Source: Ktedonobacter racemifer DSM 44963 (GTDB lineage: Bacteria > Chloroflexota > Ktedonobacteria > Ktedonobacterales > Ktedonobacteraceae). From it: DNA of 64,000 nucleotides. A program made the position numbers and the translations under genes. How positions within the stretch are numbered: the first letter of the stretch is position 1; the number at the start of each line of letters is the position of its first letter. Location: contig NZ_ADVG01000001.1 in NCBI RefSeq assembly GCF_000178855.1, positions 868,001 through 932,000 of the forward strand. Reading direction: 5' to 3'. Of this stretch, positions 44,780 to 54,806 are shown piece by piece. A model generated the notes under the pieces. It was given only the letters and a program-made list of their open reading frames with translations. It searched no databases and was not told the origin of the DNA.

Positions 44780-46057
44780 ATGCTTTCACCACCTTTACCA
44801 CCTGCCCTTGCGCTGCGCCCTTACCAGGAGGAATGTGTGCAGTGTGTGCTGAGCACGTATCAGCAGCGTCCTCAGGGAGGGAGAGCGCTGATTGTTGTTC
44901 CCACGGGGGGCGGGAAAACGCTCATGTTTACCGAAGTGGCGCGCCGCTTAGGCCTCACGACCCTGATCATCGCGCACCGTCAGGAACTGCTCCAACAGGC
45001 TACGGACAAGTTTCGCCTCGCTGACCCGACTGCGGTGGTTGGGCAGGTGGGAGCTGGTCGACATGAGTGGGGCGCGCCCATCACCGTGGCCTCCATTCAA
45101 ACAATCAGCAGGCCTGAGCATCTCAAGAGCCTCTCTCAGTTCGGGTACCAGCTGGTCGTGATTGACGAGAGTCATCACGCAGCCTCTGACGGCTATAAGT
45201 TGGTGCTTGCAGCCCTCTCCAACGCGTTCATGCTTGCGGTGACCGCAACCCCTGACCGGCTCGATAAGCAGCGGATTGAATCCATCTTTGGGGAACCAGT
45301 GTTTTCCACGAGCATCCTTGAGATGGTCGAGCAAGGCTACCTCTGCGACCTGCGCGCCATCGCCGTCCGAACGACGACATCCCTGGACGGCATACACACA
45401 CAAGGAGGTGATTTTAAAACCAGCGAGCTGGAGGAGGCCGTTGATACCCCCGAGCGTAACCAGCGTATTGTACGTGCCTACCAGGAGCATGGTAAGAATC
45501 GACAGGCCATCTGCTTCGCAGTGACCATCGAACATGCCCAGCACCTGGCAGAGGCCTTCCTCACGGCTGGATGTGGGGCGGCCGTGGTCAGTGGCGAAAC
45601 GCCTCGCGAAGAGCGCAAGCGTCTCCTTCAGGAGTATGCACGTGGGGAGCTTCAAGTGCTCTGCAATGTGAGTGTGCTCACCGAGGGCTATGACCATCCC
45701 GCAACCTCTTGTATTATCATGGCCCGTCCTACCAAGTCGCGTGCGCTCTATACCCAGGCGATAGGTAGAGGGGCTCGGCTGGCTCCGGGGAAGCGTGATT
45801 GTGTGATTCTCGATGTCACCGATAACTGCCTCAAGCATCGGCTCCAGCCGCAACTGCTCCAGAATGCCTTGGGTTTAGAAATACGCAATGGCGAGAGTAT
45901 CACGGAGACACGCCAGCGACTTCGTGCAGAAGCGACAGAGGGGACATCGACATCTGAGCAGGGCGAGGAGGGAAGGAAGGTCTCGAATGCTTCTCACTTC
46001 ATCGCGTCTCACAGCCCCAGCCTGGGCAGAGATGGTTCCATCCCAGATTGCTCGTGA
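44780..46057 (+). CDS. SF2 DEAD/DEAH-type helicase of a replication module
   Basis: A 425-residue superfamily 2 helicase. Motif I is VVPTGGGKT near residue 45, Ia is IIAHRQELLQQ, and II is VVIDESHHA (DESH). III is AVTATPDR, and motifs IV-VI run from ICFAVTIEHAQHLA through VSVLTEGYDHPA to QAIGRGARLAPGKRD. It resembles phage and plasmid helicases that act beside a primase and polymerase. GGAAGGA lies about 12 bases before the ATG at 44780. Its 3' end overlaps the start of the primase gene by 71 bases, a compact arrangement typical of phage modules. Confidence 0.88.
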   Translation: MLSPPLPPALALRPYQEECVQCVLSTYQQRPQGGRALIVVPTGGGKTLMFTEVARRLGLTTLIIAHRQELLQQATDKFRLADPTAVVGQVGAGRHEWGAPITVASIQTISRPEHLKSLSQFGYQLVVIDESHHAASDGYKLVLAALSNAFMLAVTATPDRLDKQRIESIFGEPVFSTSILEMVEQGYLCDLRAIAVRTTTSLDGIHTQGGDFKTSELEEAVDTPERNQRIVRAYQEHGKNRQAICFAVTIEHAQHLAEAFLTAGCGAAVVSGETPREERKRLLQEYARGELQVLCNVSVLTEGYDHPATSCIIMARPTKSRALYTQAIGRGARLAPGKRDCVILDVTDNCLKHRLQPQLLQNALGLEIRNGESITETRQRLRAEATEGTSTSEQGEEGRKVSNASHFIASHSPSLGRDGSIPDCS

Positions 46058-48676
46058 CGCGCTGGAGCAGCGCGGATGGTCTGTCTTTCCGCTCGATCCT
46101 GACAAGCGCCCCCTTCCACTGGGAACCTCTTATCCTGATGGAACGCCCAAGCGGCTGGGATGGAAAATGCATCAAACGCGGTGTGCCTCGCTCAAAGAGA
46201 TCCAGTATTGGGAGCGGCGATACGCACCGCAATTGTGAGCGGTCATCACTGGCAAAATCAGCCGCCTGGTTGTGCTCGACTTCGATGGGGAAGCAGGGCA
46301 AGAAACACGCAAGAGGCTTGGACTCAGCCCACACGTTCAGACAGGCTCAGGCGGCGCGCACGTCTACCTTGAGCACCCAGGCTGGCTTGTTCCCACTCTC
46401 AACAGCAAGAGCAAGCGGGAACTTGGAGCGCGCTGGCCAGGGCTGGATATCCGAGCAGATGACGGCTATGCCGCGTTCTGCGGAGAGAGCGAGAGCGGTC
46501 CCTACCTTTGGCTCCGTGATCCTCAGCTTGACCCTCTCGGCTGTTTGCCCGAGGAACTACGGGCCTTTCTGAACCTGCTTCAGCCTCCAGTCTCAGCCAG
46601 TACCACCAGAGAGGGACATGAGGCTGGAGCTGCATCGACGGCGCGCATTGCGACCTCGACGCTTATTGAGCGCGCGCTCAAATGTATTCATGAGCAGGGG
46701 AAGGGACGCAACGATACTGGCTTCTGGCTTGTGTGCCAGGTGCGCGACAACGGCTATACCGCCGACGAGGCCGAGGGGGTCATGCGCCAGTATGTCGAGC
46801 GCGCCCCAAAGACGAATACCAAGGGCATTGTGGAGCCCTATACCATTGATGAAGCCTTGGCGAGCCTGGGAAGCGCCTATGGTTCAGACGCGCGCGATCC
46901 CTGGACCCCACGCGAAGACCTGCAACCTGCTTCAAGTGGTCGACGAGGTGGTGGCAGCGGGAACGGGTCCGGAACGACGGTCACAGGGACCGCAACCCCC
47001 GAGGAGCCCGAGGAGCCGAAACCACTGCCAGAGATCCTGATCAACAACTCGCAGTTACGTGAGCGCACTGATCAGGCGATTGACGCAATTATGCGGCAGG
47101 AGCGGCGCAATCCCTCCTTGTTCATGCAGTCCTCGCGCATGGTTCGTGTCAGTCGTGACGAGATGCGACGCCCGATCATTGCCCAGATAGGCGTCACAGA
47201 AGTCAAGGAAGTGCTCACGCAAACAGCAAACTACTACCGGCTGAGAAAAGTCGCTGGGGAAGAAGGCGAATATGAGAAGGTGCCGATCTCCCCGCCCAGG
47301 GAACTGGCTGAACAGGCGCTTGCTCGACAAACTCAGGCTCCTTTCCTCCCTTTTCCCCCGCTGGCTGCCATTGTCGAGACACCTGTGATTCGCCCGGATG
47401 GATCTATCCTTGATACACCAGGATATGATCAGGTAACTAAGCTTTACTATGCGCCAGCTCCTGGAATGGGAGACTGCAAAGTCTCGCTCCATCCCACACA
47501 ACAGGAGCGCGAGGCGGCCCTGGCCCTGCTCTGGGATACCATCGGAGAATTCCCGTACGTGAGCGAAGCAGACAAAGCGAATGCTCTGGGCTTGCTTCTC
47601 ACCCCGATCTTGCGCCCGGCAATTGCTCGTCACGTACCACTTGCCCTGATTGATGCACCCAAACAGGGGACCGGAAAGGGCTTACTCAGCGACGTTGTGT
47701 CGGTGATCGCAACCGGCACCAGTGCCGCCATTCTCACGATGTCAGACAGCGAGGAGGAATTGCAGAAGGCGATTACCTCTCTCCTGCTTGAGGGTTCTAC
47801 CATTATCACCATCGACAATATCACGGGGCGCCTCCAATCCAAGCACCTGGATGGTGTGCTCACTTCCACGACATGGAAAGGCCGTATTCTCGGCCAGTCA
47901 AAGATGACGAAGGTCCCGCATCGGGCAACCTGGCTCGCTACAGGCAATAATATCAGACTAGGCGGTGACCTGGCGCGCCGCTGCTACCGCATTCGTTTGG
48001 ACGCCAAAGTATCACGCCCTTTATGCGTAAAGGCTTTAAACATGAGGATCTTCTTTCCTGGGTTACTGAGCACCGGGGCGAGCTGGTGAAAGCATTGCTC
48101 ACGCTCTTGCGAGCGTGGTTTGCGGCCGGGAAGCCCAAGTATTCTCATTTGCCTGCTCTGGGAACATTTACCTGATGGGTGAATACCGTAGGAGGCATTC
48201 TCGAATATGCCGGTGTCTCTGGTTTTCTCTCCAATCTGGGGAAGCTCTATGAGGAGGCGGATGAAGTTTCTGCGCAGTGGGAAATATTCCTACGCACCTG
48301 GCATTCACTCCTTGGGGAAGAAGGGGTCACGATTAAGGAAGTGATCGCCCATCTCTCAGAGAACGAGAATGAGCTATCACACGAAGGCGACCCTCCTGCG
48401 GAAGTTGCGGGAAATTGTGAGAACATTCCACTCTTTGAGGCGCTCCCTGAAACCCTGCAAATCGCCCTGAAAGAGAAGCCCCGTAGCTTTAGCATACGCC
48501 TCGGCAGGGCGCTTGAGAAGTGGGTTGATGCGTGCTTTGGCGAGGAAAATTTTCGCATGGAGAAGCATGTTGACTCGCATCGAAAACTCGGCGTTTGGAA
48601 AGTCGTGCGGGAAGTTGCGGAAGTTCTACCCGTTACGTATAAAGAAAATTCTGAGGGAGAAAGTACATATATATAG
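45987..48676 (+). pseudogene. Primase-polymerase/ATPase gene interrupted by two TGA codons and a frameshift
   Basis: Replication initiator-type protein of about 895 residues. The N-terminal primase-polymerase domain reads ALEQRGWSVFPLDPDKRPLP, then LVVLDFDGEAGQE, TGSGGAHVYLEHPGW and GLDIRADDGYA. The C-terminal ATPase has ALIDAPKQGTGKGLLSDV (Walker A) and STIITIDNI (Walker B). Lesions are a TGA at 46236-46238 (APQL-stop-AVITG, where relatives often have Trp), one T missing from a T-run near 48020, and a TGA at 48173-48175 (GTFT-stop-WVN). The frame then continues to 48676. GGAAGG lies before the ATG at 45987. Either the gene has decayed or TGA is read through. Confidence 0.75.
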
Positions 48677-48850
48677 CACAGGCTACAACTTCCGCAACTT
48701 CCCGCACGAGTACGTCTCGCCCCTAAGAGCCAAAACCATAAAGCGCCTCTGCAAGCCACGCCAACCCATCATTGTAAAGAAACCACCTCACAAAAATTGC
48801 GGGAAGTTCAGGCGAACTTCCCGCAAGTCGGATCTCGGAGAGATACACCC

Positions 48851-51163
48851 ATGAAAACACAGACACTATCTCCTGCTATGTTTCTCCAAGGGCTTCAAGA
48901 CCAGGGCATTGCCGTGACGTTGGCAGGAGATCGCCTCAAAATCGAGGCACCAAGAAAAGGGATGATCACACCAGAGCTATGCGAGCAACTGGCGCGGAGG
49001 AAGGCCGAACTGATCGCGCACCTTTCGGCGCCATCGATTTCTGATCTCCCTCCCACGCCAAATGGCGACATCTGTCAGTGCCAGCGGCCCGCAACCTGCT
49101 ACAGCGACCAGGGAGACCCCTTCTGTGAGGACTGTCGCAATCAGGCATCACGTACACAGTGCGCGGCCTCCTCTGCACTCGTACGTGTGACCTCGGCCCC
49201 GTTCTTCCTGCAAGATGTCGCAGGCATCACCGAATGGACGCAAAACTACCAGAGCCTCGTAGTCGACCTGGAGACGACGGGCATACACGAACATCTCGAC
49301 CGAGTGGTTGCGATTACCCTGGGCAAGCCTGGCAAAGTCGCCATTCTTGACATGCGCCCCTACTACGGCTTGCCCGCTGAAGAGCAGGCCACGTGGCGCG
49401 AAGTGCTCCACTACCTCTTTCACCGGGACGGCATCACCTGGATCGGGCATAACCTCAAATTTGATTGAAAATTCCTGGCGATCCACTTTGATGTATGTCT
49501 CCCGCGCGCCTACGATACCATGCTTGCTGAGCAGCTCATTCACGGCGCTAGCCTCAACCGAGCAGGGATGCGCGAATCAGCGGCCCGCTACCGCCTGCCA
49601 GTCTCCAAAGAAGCACGCGCCTGGTTCCCTGGCCTGCACACACGCCCAACAGAGTGGGCGGCCCCCTTCCCTGCTGAACAACTGGTCTACATGGTGCAAG
49701 ACATTGAAATCCCCTATGCCATTGCGCAGCACCAACGGCCCCGTATTAAAGAGCAGAAACTGGCGCGAGTCGTCCACCTCGAAAACGAGGCCGTTCCAGC
49801 GCTGGCAGCGATGGAGATGCGCGGTGTATGCATTGATGTCGAGCGCTGGCGCTCCATCCTCGCACGCAAGCAAGCGCGCCAGCAGGCGCTGGAGCCTGGA
49901 CTGAGAGAGACGCTTGGTACGGCGTTGCAGCGCGCATGTGACGACTACCAGGTAGCCCTTACCCGGGAGGAGAAACGCCTGGTCGAGGCCTATCGCGCCA
50001 ACCCTGCACAGAGCAGTTGGGGACTCTTCCGACGTAAGGGCCTTGCCCAGTGGCAGGCAACGCATAAAAAGCCGCCCCAGCCGAAAGAAAGGGGAACCAT
50101 CAATCTGGCCTCGCCGCCGCAACTGCTGGCAGCGCTTCGAGCCCTTGGCGTCCCTGTCAGTGCGACCGACGAGGAAACACTCGAACCCTATGCTAAGGAG
50201 CATGCGGCGGTTGCGTCACTCCTGCAATGGAAGGAGCTGCACAAGTTCGCCAGTTCCTTTGGGGAAAATCTGCTCGCCATGGTCGACACCGACGGGCGAT
50301 TGCGTACCGACTACGCGCAGATCGGCGCCGCCTCCGGGCGCATCATCTGTAGCAAGCCCAACCTCCAGCAGATCCCGGCCGAAGAAGAGGAGGAGGGCCA
50401 GGAAGAACCCGTGCGCCACTGCTTTGTGGCGCCTCCTGGGTACCGCATCCTCAAGGCGGATCTCAGTAACATCGAGCTTCGTATTCTCGCGGAAGTCTCG
50501 CGTGATCAGACCATGCTCCGCCTCTTCGCCGAAGGCAAGGACCTGCACGCCGAGACCGCGAAGCTGATGTTTCACCTCTCACCAGAGACGGACACAAAGA
50601 GGCATCTCTACAAAGGCGTGCCAGGGCGCAAAATTGCCAAGACCATTAACTTTGGTCTCGCGTACGGGATGGGAGCGAACGGCCTTGCGAACCGCGCAGG
50701 TGTCGATCTCCCGACGGCAAAATCCTTGATCCGCACCTACTTTGAAACCTACCGAGGAATTGCCCGCTGGCTTCCACTCACCGCGAAGCAGGCACTCGAA
50801 CAGGGATATGCAGTAACGCTGGCCGGGCGACGGAGGACATTCGCATCGATACCGACCTCCGTAGACTGGAACCGAGAGGTGCGCGCCAGCGCAGAACGCT
50901 CCGCGAAAAACCATCCCATTCGGGGGACGAATGCGGACATTCTCAAGCGCGCCCTGGCACTTCTGCACGCATCCCTTCCATCTGGCGCACACCTGATTTT
51001 AGCGGTGCATGACGAGATTGTGGTGGAGTGTCCCGAGGAGTGTGTAGAGGAAGCCGCCGGGGTGATGAGGGCGGCGATGGTGCAGGCCTGCCGCGATTTT
51101 CTCAAAGTGGTTCATATCCCTGAGCCCGAGGTGCTGATTGGCACCTACTGGTGTAAAGAGTAG
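48851..51163 (+). pseudogene. Family A DNA polymerase (PolA-like) with one internal TGA
   Basis: A 771-codon gene with one TGA (49466-49468). The N-terminal zinc-ribbon-like segment (CQCQRPATCYSDQGDPFCEDC) precedes a 3'-5' exonuclease domain: VVDLETTGIHEHLDR, GHNLKFD-stop-KFLA and AYDTMLAEQLI. The polymerase domain follows, with SGRIICSKPNLQQIP, ILKADLSNIELRILA (motif A), RKIAKTINFGLAYGMGANGL (motif B) and AVHDEIVVECPEE (motif C). Apart from the TGA the frame is uninterrupted and all catalytic residues are present. Without read-through, translation from a downstream start (for example ATG 49520) would give a polymerase lacking part of the exonuclease. Confidence 0.8.
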
Positions 51164-51188
51164 ATCTGAGAGAAGCCTTTTGTTTTAA

Positions 51189-51465
51189 TCAAGATCGCCT
51201 ATACCTTTTCATCATTTGCAGAAGTAAGTTATAGTTGTTTCGTATCGTTGCGGTATCGGGATGTAGGGGTCCCAATTGCTGCTCATAGATGGTCAGGGCG
51301 CGCTCATAGAGCGGTTCTGCCTGCTCATACTTGCCCTGATCCTGGTAGAGTTCGGCCAGGTTGTTGAAACTCGTTGCAGTGTCGGGATGCAGTGGCCCCA
51401 ACTGTTGCTCACAGATGGCCAGGGCACGCTCATAGAGCGGCTCTGCCTGCTCATATTGAAAGTCT
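51189..51465 (-). pseudogene. C-terminal fragment of a tetratricopeptide-repeat protein
   Basis: The minus strand encodes two full TPR units (YEQAEPLYERALAICEQQLG, then PDTATSFNNLAELYQDQGK…) and a final SFNNLA-like end, stopping at RRS. Similarity starts abruptly at about 51465 with no start codon, so only the 3' end of a larger TPR gene remains. The repeat wording (GPLHPDTATSFNNLAELY) is that of kinesin light chain-type repeats common in NB-ARC-TPR proteins. Confidence 0.75.
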
Positions 51466-51707
51466 TAAAGCTCTTCTCCTACTAGCGCTTGGTTAGCTCA
51501 CTCTCCTCGCCTATATGAAATAGTACGGCTAGCAAACCCGGAAGAACCAGTAGCCACTCATCATTACCACTATATTGACGTCTTTGTTAGGGTGTGCTAA
51601 TATCTTATTAGAGCGGTCGGAAATATATCATTTACCAGGGATGGATCAGCGTTTGGTTTGACCAGACGTATCATCCAGATTGAGAATCAGTCAAAGGAGC
51701 CACAGGC

Positions 51708-51953
51708 ATGAAGCTCATGCATAATGAAAAATCTTGCACCCTGTGCAATGCATCACTAGGTTGGTGGAACACTCAGTCCTGCGTCAAGTGCGGGCATACC
51801 ATTTGCAACCGTCACGCATGTAAAATGCGCCGTCCACATAGCTCGGTTCTGTTCTCCTATTGCCCACACTGCTCACCTAAAACGCAGGCCACACCGCATA
51901 CGCAGACAGTGACACCCCTTGAGGTGGAGGCGCTCCACTATTCGCATGCCTAA
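51708..51953 (+). CDS. Small treble-clef-type zinc finger protein
   Basis: An 81-residue protein with an ordered series of metal ligands: CTLC near 10-13, CVKCGHTICNRHAC near 25-38, and CPHC near 51. The pattern resembles FYVE- or RING-like double-zinc folds. An aromatic pair (GWWNT) precedes the second cluster. AAAGGAG lies nine bases before the ATG. The function is unknown, and it may bind DNA or another protein. A terminator follows. Confidence 0.7.
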   Translation: MKLMHNEKSCTLCNASLGWWNTQSCVKCGHTICNRHACKMRRPHSSVLFSYCPHCSPKTQATPHTQTVTPLEVEALHYSHA

Positions 51954-51994
51954 GGCTCCCTCGGGCCGCTCATCCGGAACATAACGTAACCTCG

Positions 51995-52028
51995 AAGCCC
52001 TGATAGGCCAGACGCACTATCAGGGCTT
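51995..52028. terminator. Bidirectional terminator hairpin
   Basis: AAGCCCTGATAG (51995-52006) pairs with CTATCAGGGCTT (52017-52028), 10-base loop, between convergent genes. Confidence 0.8.
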
Positions 52029-52047
52029 TGTCTCGCTCCAGCGTATA

Positions 52048-53670
52048 CTACTTGCCCACGTGTATAAGCTCGTGCAGACGCGCAGCAGCTTGATCACGCG
52101 AGAGCGTGTTGGCCAGCAAGGCATCCAGGATCGCTTCAATCGCCGCGTCTTGCGGCAAAGCAAGCTGTTCCTCATGACCTTCTTCCGGTGCAACACCGGT
52201 GGGTTGCTGAACCACCAGAGAAGAGGGCATCTCCTCATGTGGCGCCTCGCTCCCCTTGAAGAGATGCTCACGAAGCGCGGTTGGCAGATAGATGCCCACC
52301 AGGATGCAGCCAACCAGGAAGGCACTAAGCCCTCCCTGCGCCGCCAGCTGCCAGTTCGACACAGCTGAACCAAGCAGTGTGGTAACACCGGTATACAATA
52401 CCACTGCCAGGCCAATCGCACTCGCCAGGACGCCTGCTCCCAGAAGGGTGAGCACATATCCACGACGCGGTCCCGCTACCAGTTCGCCATCCCGTTTATA
52501 TACTCTGCGCACATACCAGTCTACCAACACATAGCAGGCCCCACAGAGCACCAATGCCCAGGCCTCAAACCACGCCTGGTGATCTACCAGCACTCCATTG
52601 GTTGGGAACACTATCCCCAACTCATTGAAGAGTAATCTCCCTAGCCCCCACCAGAACGCACCCGCCAGGACGGCCCCTACAATTGCCAGCATGGTCAGGC
52701 GCAATACTTCCAAACGCATCAATTCCTGACGTACGCTACTGTTCAATGACCAGACATAGATGCCAATAAGGAGCGCACCCAGTATCAGGGGCGAGAAGAA
52801 GTCAAATGTTCCCTGATACCCCAAAATCTGCGTCAGGTGAACAGTATCTCTATACCCCAGGTGAAGCAGCACGACAATCGCCAGAAAACATCCTCGCAGC
52901 AGGAAGGCTACACCATACGCCAGGCCCAGGCCATGAAAGATCAAACGTGTCGCCAGGGATCGATCCTGACGTGCCATCCAGCTGTAAAAAATCCAGCTTC
53001 CCGCGACCCAGAGCAAGGAGATCAGTAGCCAGAAGGGGTTGGCAGGATTGCAGGAGGAATTCATATCACACTGGGCAGCGCCACCAAAGAAAAGCGTATC
53101 GATCACCTCTCTGATCGCAGGCACAAACACGAAGAAGGCCGTCACAGTGAACAATAAAACGAGTTGCACACCGAAGATGTGGATGCGTTGAAAGACGAGT
53201 GCGAGTCCGGTAGGCTCATCAGTGCGTCGGCGCTCAAGATGCACCAGGCAGGCTAGAAGCAAGAAGGAGAGAGCTGACGACCAGATGAAGATGACACCGC
53301 TATAGTTGGTCGACGCCAACGACGAGATTGCCGCGCCCAGCAATGGCACACCAAATGCAACGCTTATCCCTTCGGTTGTGTTCAAGAAGAAGGAACGGAT
53401 AGCGCTGTGTGCAGCCTGAGGCTCTTGCCGGAGATCACGGCGTATGAGCCAGTAGTGCAGGCCGCCTAAGAGGCCTGCAATGAGAAATGCCACACAGGCA
53501 TAGCTCACAGCCTGCACGAGCTGCGCCTGCGTCGGTATGCTCTGATATGTGCCACGCAGGGGCGTAAACGCGAGGCCAGTCGAGAGCAACGAGCCAAAGG
53601 CGGTAATCGCAAAAATCAATAATGCCGTGGCAACCACATATAAGTAGAAACGATAGAGGCTTCGAGCCAT
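52048..53670 (-). CDS. DUF5671-like polytopic membrane protein
   Basis: A 540-residue integral membrane protein with about twelve hydrophobic segments arranged in repeated blocks. Each begins with an aromatic segment like RSLYRFYLYVVATALLIFAIT, which suggests internal duplication of a DUF5671-type unit. Residues about 435-540 are a soluble tail rich in Glu/Pro with a final helix (AIEAILDALLANTLSRDQAAARLHEL). Two cysteines in CDMNSSCNP may form a disulphide on the outer face. No transport motif is recognised. It is monocistronic. Confidence 0.65.
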   Translation of the reverse strand: MARSLYRFYLYVVATALLIFAITAFGSLLSTGLAFTPLRGTYQSIPTQAQLVQAVSYACVAFLIAGLLGGLHYWLIRRDLRQEPQAAHSAIRSFFLNTTEGISVAFGVPLLGAAISSLASTNYSGVIFIWSSALSFLLLACLVHLERRRTDEPTGLALVFQRIHIFGVQLVLLFTVTAFFVFVPAIREVIDTLFFGGAAQCDMNSSCNPANPFWLLISLLWVAGSWIFYSWMARQDRSLATRLIFHGLGLAYGVAFLLRGCFLAIVVLLHLGYRDTVHLTQILGYQGTFDFFSPLILGALLIGIYVWSLNSSVRQELMRLEVLRLTMLAIVGAVLAGAFWWGLGRLLFNELGIVFPTNGVLVDHQAWFEAWALVLCGACYVLVDWYVRRVYKRDGELVAGPRRGYVLTLLGAGVLASAIGLAVVLYTGVTTLLGSAVSNWQLAAQGGLSAFLVGCILVGIYLPTALREHLFKGSEAPHEEMPSSLVVQQPTGVAPEEGHEEQLALPQDAAIEAILDALLANTLSRDQAAARLHELIHVGK

Positions 53671-53821
53671 TACGAGCCCTCCTGTCCAAAGATTATTGCA
53701 AACGAGGTCCTATCTAGATTGATAGTTAGATGCATCAACCTATGACCTCGCCTTATCATACTTACCACTCTATGCCTCTTAGCATACAACCTGGCAGAAC
53801 GGGAGGGATGGGTCAAATGCC

Positions 53822-54538
53822 CTATTTTTCGCCCGAGAGGGTCGCGTTTTCTCCGGCAGTATCCATGTAAGCTTGTGGCGCAGATCTGGGTTGGGAAGTC
53901 AGGCCCATCCACGCCATCATTTTCTTTAACAGGTAAAAGCTTCCCTCAACCGCGGGTCCGATGCCCAGGGCAAAGATGAGCGTGCCAATACCCACGGTGC
54001 CGCCCAGCAGGAACCCTATCACCAGCACACATACCTCGATAGAGGTACGCACAATCGCCACGCGCAGCCCAGTCAGGGTGTGCAGGCGCATCATTAAGCC
54101 ATCTCGAGGTCCCGTGCCCAGACGGGGTGTAATGTAGAAGGCCGTTCCCAGGCCAATGACGCCTACGCCAAGTGCATTGCAGAGCAGGCGCCAGAACAGA
54201 GCGAAGTGTCCTATATCTGGAATAATATTGAAGCGCAAGAGCAGGTCCACGAAAGTTCCGATAAGGAACATATTCAAGATGGTCCCTACGCCGGGGTAGA
54301 CCTTGAGCGCCAGCGTCAACACAATCAAAGCCGCGCCAACCACGATATTGGCCATACCAAAGGAGAGCGGAGTATGCCGGCTAATGCCCTGGTGAAAGAC
54401 ATCCCAGGGGTCTAGTCCCACACCAGAGCGATAGGTCAGTACGATACCAAGCGCGTAGAGGAATAAGCCAGCGATAACCACCAGCAAACGCAAAAAATAC
54501 TTCCACGAAAAGAGAGAGCGCCAGAAGATATGCCGCAT
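53822..54538 (-). CDS. YczE/YitT-like membrane protein
   Basis: A 238-residue protein with five to six transmembrane helices. The block LTYRSGVGLDPWDVFHQGIS near residue 35 is the signature of the YczE branch of the YitT/YczE family. Further conserved parts are SFGMANIVVGAALIV, YPGVGTILNMFLIGTFVDLLL and GTGPRDGLMMRL. The function of the family is not established. The C-terminal 30 residues are polar. Confidence 0.8.
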   Translation of the reverse strand: MRHIFWRSLFSWKYFLRLLVVIAGLFLYALGIVLTYRSGVGLDPWDVFHQGISRHTPLSFGMANIVVGAALIVLTLALKVYPGVGTILNMFLIGTFVDLLLRFNIIPDIGHFALFWRLLCNALGVGVIGLGTAFYITPRLGTGPRDGLMMRLHTLTGLRVAIVRTSIEVCVLVIGFLLGGTVGIGTLIFALGIGPAVEGSFYLLKKMMAWMGLTSQPRSAPQAYMDTAGENATLSGEK

Positions 54539-54570
54539 GTAGTATCCATTCTCTTATGTATTCTACTCAG

Positions 54571-54658
54571 GACTTCTCGCCACCTTGTGGCTCGTTTGAG
54601 TATATGTGATGGAGTGAGGAAAATGCCTCCTGCATTTTCCTCACTCCATCACATATAC
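54571..54658. repeat. Long perfect palindrome with conserved tail, copy 2
   Basis: Arms 54600-54626 and 54632-54658 (27 bases) are perfectly complementary around CTCCT. On its left side 54571-54595 (GACTTCTCGCCACCTTGTGG…) is the inverse of the tail that follows the palindrome at 1556-1618. The two palindromes share only the loop-proximal AAAATGC/GCATTTT, so tail conserved and arms variable is the shared design. Confidence 0.75.
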
Positions 54659-54739
54659 CTACAGAAAGCCTATAGTATATCCGACTGCGATACAACAGCC
54701 AATAAATAGAGCACAGTGCCAACCAATAGGAAGCCCGAG

Positions 54740-54781
54740 CCATAAAAAAGGGACCAGGAGCTCAATTGAGCTCCTGGTCCC
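54740..54781 (-). terminator. Rho-independent terminator of the beta-propeller gene
   Basis: A perfect 32-base palindrome (54750-54781, GGGACCAGGAGCTCAA arm) is followed on the minus strand by a run of T (AAAAAA at 54744-54749 in the plus strand). It ends transcription of the gene at 54807-57578. Confidence 0.9.
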
Positions 54782-54806
54782 TGATACTGACTGACAGGGC
54801 AGTCAC

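Noticed and set aside
44948..45853. 301-codon frame opposite the SF2 helicase
   Set aside because: All helicase motifs are on the plus strand; the antisense frame has no recognisable domain.
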